From: Tardiphaga sp052076105
GTDB taxonomy: Bacteria > Pseudomonadota > Alphaproteobacteria > Rhizobiales > Xanthobacteraceae
Length of the DNA: 64,000 nt
NCBI RefSeq assembly: GCF_052076105.1
Contig: NZ_CP197245.1
Coordinates: 5,146,001-5,210,000 of the forward strand
Reading direction: 5' to 3'
Part shown: positions 44,401-52,533 of the stretch, in pieces
Layout: each line of letters starts with the position of its first letter
How positions within the stretch are numbered: the stretch's first letter is position 1
The notes under the pieces: model-generated
Seen by the model: only the letters and a program-made list of their open reading frames with translations
What the model was told of the DNA's origin: nothing
Database searches by the model: none
Position numbers and translations under genes: made by a program

Positions 44401-44578
44401 CGATGATGGTCTTGGCGCTGGCGCCGGGATAGCGCGTCGTCACCTGGACGGTCGGCGGCACCACGTCGGGATATTGTGCGACAGCGAGGCCATAGAGCGA
44501 GACGCCACCGATCAGGATCATCAGCAACGCGATGACATTGGACAGGACCGGCCGTTCAATGAAGAACTTCGAAATCAT
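41411..44578 (-). CDS. RND efflux pump inner-membrane transporter (HAE1 type)
   Basis: A 1055-residue, 12-helix proton-driven pump of the AcrB/MexF type. Marked by ISKFFIERPVLSNVIALLMILIGG, the helix-4 proton-relay pair in IGIVVDDAIVVVEG, and the large periplasmic porter domains. It exports drugs, detergents or aromatic compounds; hydrophobe/amphiphile substrates are expected from the subfamily. Transcribed with the adaptor just upstream (8-base gap). No outer-membrane channel gene (OprM/OprN-type) or local regulator follows, so a shared TolC-like channel is probably used. Confidence 0.95.
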   Translation of the reverse strand: MISKFFIERPVLSNVIALLMILIGGVSLYGLAVAQYPDVVPPTVQVTTRYPGASAKTIIDTVALPIEQQVNGVEDMLYMQSYSAADGTYSLTVTFKIGTDLNFAQVLVQNRVSSALSSLPTAVQNQGVTVQKKSTAILLFVTLTSPKATYDSLFLSNYATINIRDELSRLSGVGNVTVFGAGQYSMRIWLDPNKLQVRGLMPQDVIQSIQQQSQQVSAGQIGMPPTPAGQAFQYTLNINGRLDDPGEFEDIIVKTGDNGDVTRVRDIGRVELGAQTYSQIFSLNQKPAVGIGVFQSPGANALEVEKAVEKKMATLATQFPDDIKYDTPFDTTKFVQASINEVYKTLIEAGLLVLVVILIFLQDWRAMLVPATTVPVTIIGAFAAMAALGFTINLSTLFAIVLAIGIVVDDAIVVVEGAAYNIEQGMSGHDAAISAMDKLFAPIIGITLVLISVFLPAAFLPGLTGRMYAQFALVIAATALLSAVNAATLKPTQCALWLRRPVPPEKRNFFYRGFNKVYDRLERGYAGLIGRMVAHSNLSVVLALILIGIGGYGLSRIPTGFIPIEDQGYLLVAVQLPDGAALDRTQRVLDRVSELAAKTPAVEQVVTIAGISALDSSSSLANAGVAYLILKEWSERGPGQDLRSLFVGLNESLSVIPEARILVIPPPPIQGIGNAAGFAMQIELRDGNADYSKLQAITGAIVANAQTQSALQRVSSPFRSMVPQFDIEIDRIKTQTLHVTTDQVFSALSSYLGSSFVNQFNKFGRTFQVYTQADAKFRLTARDIENLMVRNQQGNMIPLGTVAKITPAVGPSLISLYNLYPTAAVIGLPAQGYSSGQSMALMEQIAAKTLPPGTGFEWTAMSYQEKIVGNQLYYVFGLALLLVYLVLAGQYESWYAPISVILAVPLSLLGPMAVLTALRIENNLYTQIGIILLIALSAKNAILIVEVAIELHVHDRKPLLESAVAAARARFRPILMTSFAFILGVLPLVLATGAGANARKSIGITVFSGMLASTCLAVLFVPTFFVVVQRWENWRASRKATIPASSTAGAGGPNA

Positions 44579-44586
44579 GGCCTGTC

Positions 44587-45786
44587 CTATTTCGTCGGTG
44601 TCGGTGCTTCGATCTTTTTCAGTTGCGGATCGACCTTCTGCCCCGGAATGGCACGCAGCAGGCCAGCGATGACGACGCGATCATCCGGTTTCAGACCGCT
44701 TTCGATCACGCGAAGCTCACCTTCCAGCGGGCCGGTCACGACCTTGCGTTGCTCGATGACACTGTCACTATTCACGACCAGCACATAGCGCCCGGCCTGA
44801 TCGCTGCCGAGCGACACATCCGGCACCAGCAGGGCGTTGTCCTGCTTGTCGATAGGCACGCGAACGCGGACATAGAGGCCCGGCAACAGGATGCGATTCG
44901 GATTTGGCAGCACGCCTCGCACCGGAAGCGTTCCGGTCGACTGGTTGAGTGTAGGCGCAATGTAATCGATCTGGCCCTTGTGCGGGAAACCGGTCTCGGT
45001 CTGCAATCCGATCTCGATCGGCAACTGCCTGAGATCGCTCACCGTCAGCCCCCGTCGCCGGGCTTCATCCCGAATGCGCAGCACGTCCTGTTCATTGACG
45101 TTGAAGTTCACATAAATCGGGTCGAGCTGCACGATCGTCGCAAGCTGTGTCGGCGACGCGACACCAACCAGTTCGCCAACCGACACCAGGTGCGCGCTGA
45201 CGATGCCGTCAAACGGAGCGATGACATTCGTATAGCCGTAATTGACGGCTGCAATCTTGGTGTTGACTTGCGCCTGTTGCAGATTGGCTTGGGAGTTTTC
45301 GCGTGTCGCTGTCGATTGCTCGAGCGTTGACTGAGAGACAACTTGTCGGGACACGAGGTCTGATTGGCGCTTGAAGTCCGTTTCCGCCTGCTTCGCAGAT
45401 GCCTGCGCACCGGCTTCCGCAGCCTGCGCCTGTTCCAGCTTCAACTGGTATGTCTCAGGCTCGATCGTGAACAGCGTCGTGCCCTGCTTCACGAAGGAGC
45501 CGTCCTGATAGTTGATCGACTGCAGAACGCCCTGAACGCGCGCCACGAGATCGACATTCTTGATCGGTGCTGTATTGCCTGTCGCTTCGAGGAAGCGCGT
45601 GATACCGCGCTGCACAGGGACCGCGACTTCAACTTTCGGCGGCGGCGGCGGCACGAAAGTGTTTTGCTCGCAGGCACTTAAAAAGAGGCTTGTCAGCACA
45701 ACGCTGGCAGCGCGTATGGCAGTGACATGCTGCAGCCGCTCAATGCGATCTTTCGGTCCAGATGAACAGGCGCGCACAAATCGCAT
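44587..45786 (-). CDS. RND efflux membrane fusion (adaptor) protein
   Basis: Periplasmic adaptor of 399 residues linking the RND pump to the outer-membrane channel. The lipobox LFLSAC at about residue 38 indicates a lipid-anchored N-terminus, though the n-region is long, so the start could be downstream. The lipoyl half-motifs GVLQSINYQDGSFVKQGTTLFTI and NVIAPFDGIVSAHLVSVGELV flank a coiled-coil hairpin with alternating heptads (AAEAGAQASAKQAETDFKRQSDL). MexE-like order, adaptor then pump. Confidence 0.93.
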   Translation of the reverse strand: MRFVRACSSGPKDRIERLQHVTAIRAASVVLTSLFLSACEQNTFVPPPPPKVEVAVPVQRGITRFLEATGNTAPIKNVDLVARVQGVLQSINYQDGSFVKQGTTLFTIEPETYQLKLEQAQAAEAGAQASAKQAETDFKRQSDLVSRQVVSQSTLEQSTATRENSQANLQQAQVNTKIAAVNYGYTNVIAPFDGIVSAHLVSVGELVGVASPTQLATIVQLDPIYVNFNVNEQDVLRIRDEARRRGLTVSDLRQLPIEIGLQTETGFPHKGQIDYIAPTLNQSTGTLPVRGVLPNPNRILLPGLYVRVRVPIDKQDNALLVPDVSLGSDQAGRYVLVVNSDSVIEQRKVVTGPLEGELRVIESGLKPDDRVVIAGLLRAIPGQKVDPQLKKIEAPTPTK

Positions 45787-46004
45787 CTTCCTGCCTCAAT
45801 CAAATGACTCTCAAAAAAATCCTCGGCCAAAAAAATTCGACGGCCGTCCGGATCAATAGCAACAATCCACTTGTAGTGAAACCGAAACCGTAAAATGATG
45901 TCCGACCAAAGTTGTTTTTGCGAATGCCTTTCAGAACTCACACTTCTTGAAGATTTTGCACAGTTGCCCTGATTGATCGGGCCGTAGCAACGAGGGTTTC
46001 ATCG

Positions 46005-46823
46005 ATGAATTTCATAGTCGGTTCAGCCGCGCGACATCGCGTGTCGATGGCAACTATTACTCTACTCACGATCACGAGCTCCGCGTTTGCGCAGGCACCA
46101 AGCCAGGCGCAGCGTGACGCGATCAAGACGCAGTGCCGCTCCGATTACATCGCGCATTGCTCGAGCGTTCCACCCGGCGGAGAAGCCTCGTTGCAGTGCC
46201 TGCAGAAAAATATGTCGAGCCTTTCGTCAGCATGTGCGGGCGCGGTTCGGGCCGTCGAAGCCCCGGCTGCTGCACCAAAGGCCGCCGAACCGACACCTGC
46301 AGCGACGCCCAAGACCGAGGCGACACCTCCGGCTGCCAAGCCCGCCGCCACAACTGCCGCACCGAAGGCAGCAGCGATGAAGCAACCGAGCAGTGCACAG
46401 ATCGCGGCCATCCGCAGCGCCTGTAGTAGCGACTACCCGAAGGTCTGCAAGGGCGTGCCGACCGGCGGAGCGCCGGCATTGCAGTGCCTCGAGGCAAACA
46501 AGGCCAAGCTTTCAGCGGGTTGCGAGAAAGCCGTCAGTGCAGCCAGCGGCGGGACGGCCGCCGCAGCGGCGCCCGCTGCGCAAGGCACAACTGCAGCTCC
46601 GGCTGCGGCAGCCGCGACCGCCGCACCCGCAATCCTCGCGCTGCGACCGATGCGGCCACGCGAAGAATTGCTCGTGATGAGATCAGCGTGTGGAGGTGAC
46701 ATCAGATCGCTCTGCGGCGGCATTGCGCCGGGTGGCGGCCGTATCGTGCAGTGCCTGGCCAGCAACAGCGCTTCGCTCTCGCCGGCTTGCACCAGCGTCC
46801 TGGCGCCGTTCGCTCAACGATGA
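46005..46823 (+). CDS. Secreted protein with three Cys-rich repeats
   Basis: A 272-residue exported protein, signal peptide ending near SSAFA. Three repeats have identical spacing, C-x7-C-x12-C-x11-C (starting CRSDYIAHC, CSSDYPKVC and CGGDIRSLC), each with a central P/A-x-GG and Q-C-L. Ala/Pro-rich linkers separate them. The arrangement fits the cysteine-rich repeat family of secreted proteins, two disulfides per unit. Role unknown. It is divergent from the RND adaptor; the 218 bases between hold no feature beyond the expected promoters. Confidence 0.85.
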   Translation: MNFIVGSAARHRVSMATITLLTITSSAFAQAPSQAQRDAIKTQCRSDYIAHCSSVPPGGEASLQCLQKNMSSLSSACAGAVRAVEAPAAAPKAAEPTPAATPKTEATPPAAKPAATTAAPKAAAMKQPSSAQIAAIRSACSSDYPKVCKGVPTGGAPALQCLEANKAKLSAGCEKAVSAASGGTAAAAAPAAQGTTAAPAAAAATAAPAILALRPMRPREELLVMRSACGGDIRSLCGGIAPGGGRIVQCLASNSASLSPACTSVLAPFAQR

Positions 46824-46860
46824 CTGAGGCTGCGCGACGGCGATTCGCCGACCGCATCCG

Positions 46861-47217
46861 TTACTCTCCACGAAACGCAAGGATCAACTGTATCAACCGG
46901 GCAGATAGCATGATGTAGCAGAATGACATCGCGATCTGAAACGCGACGTGCCATTGCAGCTTTGCAAGTTTGTAGAGGCCATCGATGAAATTCAGCAGCA
47001 ACAGAACGATTCCGAACAGTTCGACACCACGACCGATGAGACCGTGGCGCAGGTATCCGAACAGAGCGATAGAGGGCTCATCGCTCGATACATGTGCCCC
47101 GGCCGATATAATCAAAGTGCCGATCACCATCTTTTCGACGTGGCCGAATATTTCCTTTGAGACGGGCTCGATATGTCGATCATGAAAAGCAAACCACCTG
47201 GTTCTGAAATCCGACAT
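46861..47217 (-). CDS. Small membrane protein, function unknown
   Basis: A 118-residue protein with about three hydrophobic segments (MVIGTLIISAGAHV, GVELFGIVLLLLNFI, HVAFQIAMSFCYIMLSARLIQLILAF). The start at 47217 follows AGGAGGAAGC, which decides it over the longer frame to 47322. The N-terminus (FRTRWFAFHDRHIEPVSKEIFGHVEK) is charged and cytoplasmic by the positive-inside rule. No family recognised. It faces the end of the Cys-repeat gene. Confidence 0.75.
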   Translation of the reverse strand: MSDFRTRWFAFHDRHIEPVSKEIFGHVEKMVIGTLIISAGAHVSSDEPSIALFGYLRHGLIGRGVELFGIVLLLLNFIDGLYKLAKLQWHVAFQIAMSFCYIMLSARLIQLILAFRGE

Positions 47218-47496
47218 GCTTCCTCCTGCTGTTTCAACATCGGGTGAAATAGCCCCGTCGCATGTTTCAAGTCGGCAAGTATTTGCGAGGTTTAGTAGAT
47301 GTAATGCCGGATCAGGACGCAAGGCGCCGTTGCAGGATTTCTGATCACCCGCGAGATTTTTGCGCGTTCTTGCGAACTACTCTTTGCAGTTAAAGCGATT
47401 TCCGAAGCTCTTTTTGTATTCCGCTTATGCCACTACTGAAGCCAACGAACCTTTCTGCTCAAAACCTTTGACAACCGACACAGCCGGGAGATCACC

Positions 47497-47709
47497 ATGC
47501 GTACTTTCTTGATGATGGTTGCAGCCGTTCTCACCTTCGGTACAACGATGACATTTGAGGCCACCGATGCCAACGCCGTCGTCTGCGCACGCGGCGTCTA
47601 CCGCGCCGGCTGCGCCGGCTATCGTGGCGCCGCCGTGGTGCGCCGCCCGGTGGGGGTCGCGTGCCGCACCGTCTGGGTCAATGGCGTGCGCGTACGTCGC
47701 TGCTACTGA
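47497..47709 (+). CDS. Small secreted Arg/Val/Cys-rich protein
   Basis: A 70-residue protein with a signal peptide (MRTFLMMVAAVLTFGTTMTF, cleavage near ATDANA). The mature 40 or so residues are basic and carry four Cys (VVCARGVYRAGCAGYRG and GVACRTVWVNGVRVRRCY), so two disulfides are likely. Similar small exported proteins are common and unassigned in Bradyrhizobium relatives. GGGAGA lies 8 bases upstream. The 279-base region upstream shows no other gene. Confidence 0.8.
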   Translation: MRTFLMMVAAVLTFGTTMTFEATDANAVVCARGVYRAGCAGYRGAAVVRRPVGVACRTVWVNGVRVRRCY

Positions 47710-47751
47710 CCGACGCTGGCTCAACCAGCGGCACTGCCAGCCCAAATGCAA

Positions 47752-47800
47752 ATGCCCGGCACATCTGGCGAAGCTTGCTTCGCGCTGGCCGGGCATGACG
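47752..47800. repeat. Dispersed palindromic repeat, copy B
   Basis: A single unit, ATGCCCGGC ... GGCCGGGCATGACG, with the inner GCGAAGCttGCTTCGC hairpin. It matches the units of copy A (1031-1167) and copy C (51294-51347). It lies between the small secreted gene and the end of the converging dehydrogenase gene. Confidence 0.85.
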
Positions 47801-47835
47801 CATAGTGAATTCTAGTTGGGTCGGAGGTGAACGCC

Positions 47836-49326
47836 TCAGATCCCCGACATCATGATGTATTTGATCTCGACATATTCTTCCATGCCGTGATGCGAGCCTT
47901 CGCGGCCGAGGCCTGATTCCTTCACGCCGCCGAACGGAGCGACTTCGGTGGTGATGAGGCCCGTATTAACGCCGACCATGCCGGACTCCAGCGCTTCCGC
48001 AACACGCCATACACGCCCGAGATCGCGTGAATAGAAGTACGATGCCAGACCGAACGGCGAAGCGTTGCACATGGCGATGACGTCGGCTTCATCCTTGAAG
48101 CGGAACACCGGCGCCAGCGGACCGAAGGTTTCTTCCTGCGAAACCAGTGCATCCGGCCTCACATTGGCGAGCACCGTTGGCTCGAAGAACGTGCTGCCGA
48201 GCGCATGACGCTTGCCGCCGGTGACGATCTTCGCGCCGCCCTTCACCGCGTCAGCGATGTGACGCTCGACCTTCTCGACGGCCTTTTCGTTGATCAACGG
48301 GCCTTGCGTGACGCCCTGCTCGGTGCCGTCGCCGACCTTCATCGCCGCGACCTTCTTCGACAACTTCTCGACGAACTGATCGTAGATGCCATCCTGCGCA
48401 TAGAGGCGGTTGGCGCAGACGCAGGTCTGGCCCATGTTGCGATACTTCGAAACAATTGCACCTTCGACTGCGGCATCAATATCGGCATCGTCGAACACCA
48501 CGAAAGGTGCATTGCCGCCGAGTTCGAGGCCGAGCTTCTTCACGCCGACCGAAGCCTGCTTGTAGAGAATCTTACCGACATTGGTGGAGCCGGTGAAGCC
48601 AACGAAGCGCACGGCGGGATGTTCGCACAGCACGAGGCCGATGGACGACGCATCGCCGGTGATGATGTTGAGCACACCCTTCGGGACGCCGGCTCGCTCG
48701 GCGAGTTCAGCCAGTGCGAGCGCCGACAGCGGCGTCTCGTTGGCAGGCTTCAGCACCACGGTGCAGCCGGCGGCCAGCGCCGGGGACACCTTGCGGGTGA
48801 TCATCGAGTTCGGGAAATTCCAGGGCGTGATGGCGCCACACACACCGATCGGCTGCTTGATGGCGAGGAGTCGGGCATCGGCACGCTGGGTCGGGATGGT
48901 CTCGCCATAGACGCGGCGGGCTTCCTCGGCGAAAAATTCGATATAGGCGGCGCCGATATCGACCTCGCCCAGCGCTTCGGCCAGCGGCTTGCCCTGCTCG
49001 GTGGTCAGGATCAGCGCGAGATCCTCGCGGTTGGCGATAATCAGCTCGAACCACTTGCGCAGAATGTTGGAGCGCTGCTTGGCGGTGAACTTGGCCCAGG
49101 CCGGAAACGCCCTTTCGGCGGCCTCGACAGCCTGCGTCGCTTCCTTGGTGCTCATGTTCGGCACCTTGGCAAGTTCGACATCATTGACCGGGTTGGTGAC
49201 CACCGTCTCGCCGGTGCCGACCCAGGCGCCGTCGATATAGCACTTGTCGCGCAGCAGGGAGGGGTCCTTGAGGCGGTCGCGCAACGAAGGGGCGGTGGAC
49301 TGGCGTGCGGCTGATGTCGGTGACAT
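47836..49326 (-). CDS. gabD: NAD(P)-dependent succinate-semialdehyde dehydrogenase
   Basis: Aldehyde dehydrogenase, 496 residues, oxidising succinate semialdehyde to succinate (GABA degradation). LELGGNAPFVVFDDADID contains the catalytic Glu, NMGQTCVCANRLYAQ the nucleophile Cys, and GFTGSTNVGK the NAD-binding loop. ITPWNFPNSMITRK and the overall form fit the GabD group rather than generic ALDHs. Start: ATG 49326 with AGGAGA 9 bases upstream; the frame to 49407 is rejected. No GABA transaminase is next to it in the window. Confidence 0.92.
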   Translation of the reverse strand: MSPTSAARQSTAPSLRDRLKDPSLLRDKCYIDGAWVGTGETVVTNPVNDVELAKVPNMSTKEATQAVEAAERAFPAWAKFTAKQRSNILRKWFELIIANREDLALILTTEQGKPLAEALGEVDIGAAYIEFFAEEARRVYGETIPTQRADARLLAIKQPIGVCGAITPWNFPNSMITRKVSPALAAGCTVVLKPANETPLSALALAELAERAGVPKGVLNIITGDASSIGLVLCEHPAVRFVGFTGSTNVGKILYKQASVGVKKLGLELGGNAPFVVFDDADIDAAVEGAIVSKYRNMGQTCVCANRLYAQDGIYDQFVEKLSKKVAAMKVGDGTEQGVTQGPLINEKAVEKVERHIADAVKGGAKIVTGGKRHALGSTFFEPTVLANVRPDALVSQEETFGPLAPVFRFKDEADVIAMCNASPFGLASYFYSRDLGRVWRVAEALESGMVGVNTGLITTEVAPFGGVKESGLGREGSHHGMEEYVEIKYIMMSGI

Positions 49327-49480
49327 GGGCGGTTCTCCTGCGGAAAGTGTCGCGAACGTATAGCCGCGGACTTGTAGAGGAGTATAGGCCCGAAAGCTCC
49401 CCTTCACGGCGAATGGCAGCTATCGCTCGCAGGGGTATTTAATGCCCGAATTCAACAGTCGCAGAGTGTCGCGAGCCCGA

Positions 49481-49810
49481 TCAGGCCGCGCCGCGCATAT
49501 AGGTCTCGCGCCGATCGATCATTCGCTCGAAAGCGATGCGGGCGTTGGCACGGGTGGTCGTGGAGAAGGTTCGGTATTCCAGCTCCGGCAGCATCGCGGC
49601 ATCGCTGCGACCGAACCAGGAAATAAACGATTTGGGTGGGGCCGAGATCTTCGCCAGCGCCTGCGCCAGGTTGTCGGACGCATCGAAAGCGAAAAGGGCA
49701 CCTGTCTGCGCCACGCGAACCTCGAAAATTCCCGGACCGATCGGGGCCTCGATGCTCTCGCCACGGGAAGCGCGGGGATAATGTTTCCAGTCGGTCCAGT
49801 TCGCGATCAT
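49481..49810 (-). CDS. Conserved hypothetical protein, 109 residues
   Basis: A small soluble protein (MIANWTDWKHYPRASRGESIEAPIGPGIFEVR...) with no signal peptide, membrane segment or motif I recognise. It has a GIFEVRVA strand region and a charged C-terminal helix (TTRANARIAFERMIDRRETYMRGAA). GGAGACCGACG before the ATG supports the start. The 274 bases between it and the serine hydrolase hold an inverted repeat (TGACGT TC ACGTCA, 49881-49894) and a T run, but no gene. Confidence 0.65.
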   Translation of the reverse strand: MIANWTDWKHYPRASRGESIEAPIGPGIFEVRVAQTGALFAFDASDNLAQALAKISAPPKSFISWFGRSDAAMLPELEYRTFSTTTRANARIAFERMIDRRETYMRGAA

Positions 49811-50084
49811 CGTCGGTCTCCGCAGCTGATACGCTGCATCAGGTACTCATGGTCTTACGGATTAGTGTCGGAAGGCGCTTTGACGTTCACGTCATTTTTT
49901 TTAACACAGCTGCGCCAATTTCGTTCCAAGGCGCGATCAAACTCGCCCCAAGACCGATATGGTTCCCCTCAAATGCTAAAACCAGCGCAAATGTAATCAC
50001 ATCCGCGAGACCGACGACCTCGCGCCCAAGTTGAGTTTCCACGCCAGAAATCAGTAAGATCAAAGAAAATCGGAGAGGAAACGG

Positions 50085-51269
50085 ATGTCAGTTCAAGTCG
50101 AGATTGACCGGATTCTGCAACAAGCCAGCGAAACAGGCGCAATTCCCGGTGCGGTGGCGGTGGCTGCGACGCGGAACGAGATCATCTACCAGGGGGCGTT
50201 CGGCAAGCGCGACACATCCAAGGATACCACCATCACGCCGGACAGCGTGTTCTGGATCGCCTCCATGACCAAGGCGATCACGGCTGCTGCGGCAATGCAG
50301 CTGGTGGAGCAGGACAAATTGACGCTGGATGCACCGCTGGCGGCCGTGCTTCGGGACCTCGCGGAGACGCAGGTCCTGGATGGCTTCGACAGCGAAGGCA
50401 CACCGAAACTACGCCCTCCGCGCCAACCCATCACTTTGCGGCATCTGCTGACCCACACCGCCGGCTTCTGTTACGACATGTGGAACGGCGACATGGTGCG
50501 CTATCTCGAAACAACCGGCATTCCGCCGTTTCGCTCCGGACTGAACGCCGCCATGAAAGTGCCGATCATGCGCGATCCCGGGACCCGCTGGGAGTACGGC
50601 ACCAATATCGACTTCGTGGGCAAGGTCGTCGAGGCCGTCAGCGGCGAACGCCTCGACGCCTATTTCCAGAACCATTTGCTGGCGCCGCTCGGGATGAGCG
50701 ACACCGCCTTCGTGATTGGCGATGCGCAGCGCAAGCGCCTCGTTGCCATGCACAGCCGCGGCACCGACGGTGCACTGAGCCCGATCCCGTTCGAGATCAA
50801 ACAGGATCCGGAATTCTTCGCCGGTGGCGGAGGGCTCTATGGTACCGCTCCCGACTACATCAAGTTTACGCAAATGATGCTGAACAACGGGACGGGCAAT
50901 GGCCATCAGGTGTTAAAGCCGGAGACTGTCGCGCTGATGAGTCAAAATCACATCGGGGAACTCAACATGACGCCGATGACCTCAGCGGTGCCGACCGCCA
51001 GCAACAATGTCGACTTCCTTCCGGGCATCGACAAGAAATACGGCCTCAGCTTCATGATCAACACTGCGCAGTCAGCCGAAGGCCGCAGCGCCGGCAGCCT
51101 CGCCTGGGCCGGCCTCGCCAACACCTATTACTGGATCGATCCCGCGCTAGATATCACCGGCGTCATCATGATGCAGGTGCTGCCGTTTGCGGATTCGACT
51201 TGCTTGAAGGTATTTTCGGATTTCGAGCAGGCGATCTATGCGGGGCTCGGCGCGAAGCAAGCGGCGTAG
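50085..51269 (+). CDS. Serine hydrolase of the beta-lactamase/esterase EstB class
   Basis: A 394-residue serine hydrolase with the class C penicillin-binding fold. The nucleophile motif SMTK is at residues 60-63 (VFWIASMTKAITAAAAMQLVE); Tyr is expected in the YGTN motif (about residue 172), and the third motif reads LAWAG rather than KTG. That combination is typical of EstB-like esterases and D-amino-acid or aryl hydrolases rather than true beta-lactamases. No signal peptide, so probably cytoplasmic. GAGAGGA before the ATG confirms the start. Confidence 0.9.
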   Translation: MSVQVEIDRILQQASETGAIPGAVAVAATRNEIIYQGAFGKRDTSKDTTITPDSVFWIASMTKAITAAAAMQLVEQDKLTLDAPLAAVLRDLAETQVLDGFDSEGTPKLRPPRQPITLRHLLTHTAGFCYDMWNGDMVRYLETTGIPPFRSGLNAAMKVPIMRDPGTRWEYGTNIDFVGKVVEAVSGERLDAYFQNHLLAPLGMSDTAFVIGDAQRKRLVAMHSRGTDGALSPIPFEIKQDPEFFAGGGGLYGTAPDYIKFTQMMLNNGTGNGHQVLKPETVALMSQNHIGELNMTPMTSAVPTASNNVDFLPGIDKKYGLSFMINTAQSAEGRSAGSLAWAGLANTYYWIDPALDITGVIMMQVLPFADSTCLKVFSDFEQAIYAGLGAKQAA

Positions 51270-51293
51270 TTACGACGCGCGTATCTCACACCA

Positions 51294-51347
51294 CGTCATG
51301 GCCGAGCAGCGCGAAGCGAGCTTCGCGCTTTGGCCGGGCATGACGCG
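51294..51347. repeat. Dispersed palindromic repeat, copy C
   Basis: CGTCATGGCCGAGC ... TTGGCCGGGCATGACGCG with inner GCGAAGC/GCTTCGC arms. It fills most of the 102-base gap between the serine hydrolase stop and the end of the converging kinase gene, so it could form a hairpin at the 3' ends of both. Confidence 0.85.
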
Positions 51348-51371
51348 AGGGAAAGTCAGAGAGTCGCCGTC

Positions 51372-52373
51372 TTAAACTGGCAACCCGTTCTTACCGGCCA
51401 GGTCCTTCAGCGAGACCTGCGGACGCGCGCCGATATGCTGGATGACTTCAGCGGCGGCCATCGCTCCGAGCTTGCCGGCATTTTCATAGCCAGCGTTACG
51501 CACCAGGCCGAACAGGAACCCCGCCGCGAACAGATCGCCCGCGCCCGTCGTGTCGACGAGCTTCTCGATCTTGTGGGCAGGCACCGCAACGACGCCATCG
51601 CCTGATGTCACGACACAGCCCTTCTCGCTGCGGGTAACGACGCCGAGCTTGGTATCCTGACCGAGCTGCTTCAGCGCCGCATCGAAATCCGTGGTTTCGT
51701 AGAGCGAGGTCAGCTCGGCCTCGTTCGCAAAGATGAGATCGACTGTGCCGGAGCGCATCAGATCGAGAAACTCGGCGCGGTAACGACCAACGCAGAAAGC
51801 GTCCGACAGCGTCAATGCGACCTGACGCTTGGCGTCATGGGCGATCTTCGAGGCCTTCACGAAGGCTTCCTTGGCGCTGACGGGATCCCACAGATAACCT
51901 TCGAGATAGACGATCGACGAGGCTGCGACTGCAGCGGCGTCGATATCGTCGGGTGTCAGATCCTGCGCGGCACCGAGATAGGTGTTCATGGTGCGCTCGC
52001 CATCGGGCGTCACCAGGATATAGGAACAGCCGGTGGCCGGACCACCGGTGGCGGGTTTGGTGTCGAACGTAACGCCAGCGGCGCGAATGTCGTGGGTGTA
52101 GAGCGTGCCGATCTGATCATCCTTGACCTTGCCGACATAGGCCGCGCGCGCGCCAAGGCTGGCGAGGCCGACGATGGTATTGGCAGCCGAACCGCCGGAC
52201 ATTTCGGTGGCAGGGCCCATCGCATTGTAGATCGCAGCGGCGCGGGCTTCGTCGATCAGCGCCATGCCGCCCTTGGTCATCTCATGCGCGGCGAGAAACT
52301 TGTCATCGGCCTGCACCAGCACGTCGAAAATCGCATTTCCGATTCCGAGCACGTCATATTTCGCTGAGGTCAT
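51372..52373 (-). CDS. Adenosine kinase (PfkB-family sugar/nucleoside kinase)
   Basis: A PfkB-fold kinase of 333 residues. The signature DTTGAGDLFAAGFLFG carries the anion hole and catalytic Asp, GGSAANTIVGLASLGA the sugar-binding start, and FANEAELTSLY follows; the N-terminal YDVLGIGNAIFDVLV is common in adenosine kinases of this group. Its role would be purine salvage by phosphorylating adenosine. Alternative: another ribokinase-type sugar kinase. Start: ATG 52373 (MTSAKYDVLG) is preferred over 52490. Divergent from murJ with 160 bases between. Confidence 0.88.
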   Translation of the reverse strand: MTSAKYDVLGIGNAIFDVLVQADDKFLAAHEMTKGGMALIDEARAAAIYNAMGPATEMSGGSAANTIVGLASLGARAAYVGKVKDDQIGTLYTHDIRAAGVTFDTKPATGGPATGCSYILVTPDGERTMNTYLGAAQDLTPDDIDAAAVAASSIVYLEGYLWDPVSAKEAFVKASKIAHDAKRQVALTLSDAFCVGRYRAEFLDLMRSGTVDLIFANEAELTSLYETTDFDAALKQLGQDTKLGVVTRSEKGCVVTSGDGVVAVPAHKIEKLVDTTGAGDLFAAGFLFGLVRNAGYENAGKLGAMAAAEVIQHIGARPQVSLKDLAGKNGLPV

Positions 52374-52533
52374 TAAGAATATCCCGTTGCGGCAATTGCG
52401 ATGAGGCTGAAAATCCGTTTCAACTCGTCTCGCGGTCGCCCAAGTTGAGCCATCGGTGAAGGCCGGTTTGATGGCTGCAGCGACTATCACGTTCTGCCCC
52501 GCGCCAGCAAGGACAGCCCATTACGATGGTTCT

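Noticed and set aside
43169..44788. A 539-codon plus-strand frame across the RND pump gene
   Set aside because: Antisense to the RND transporter coding sequence, with repetitive charged composition and no domain.
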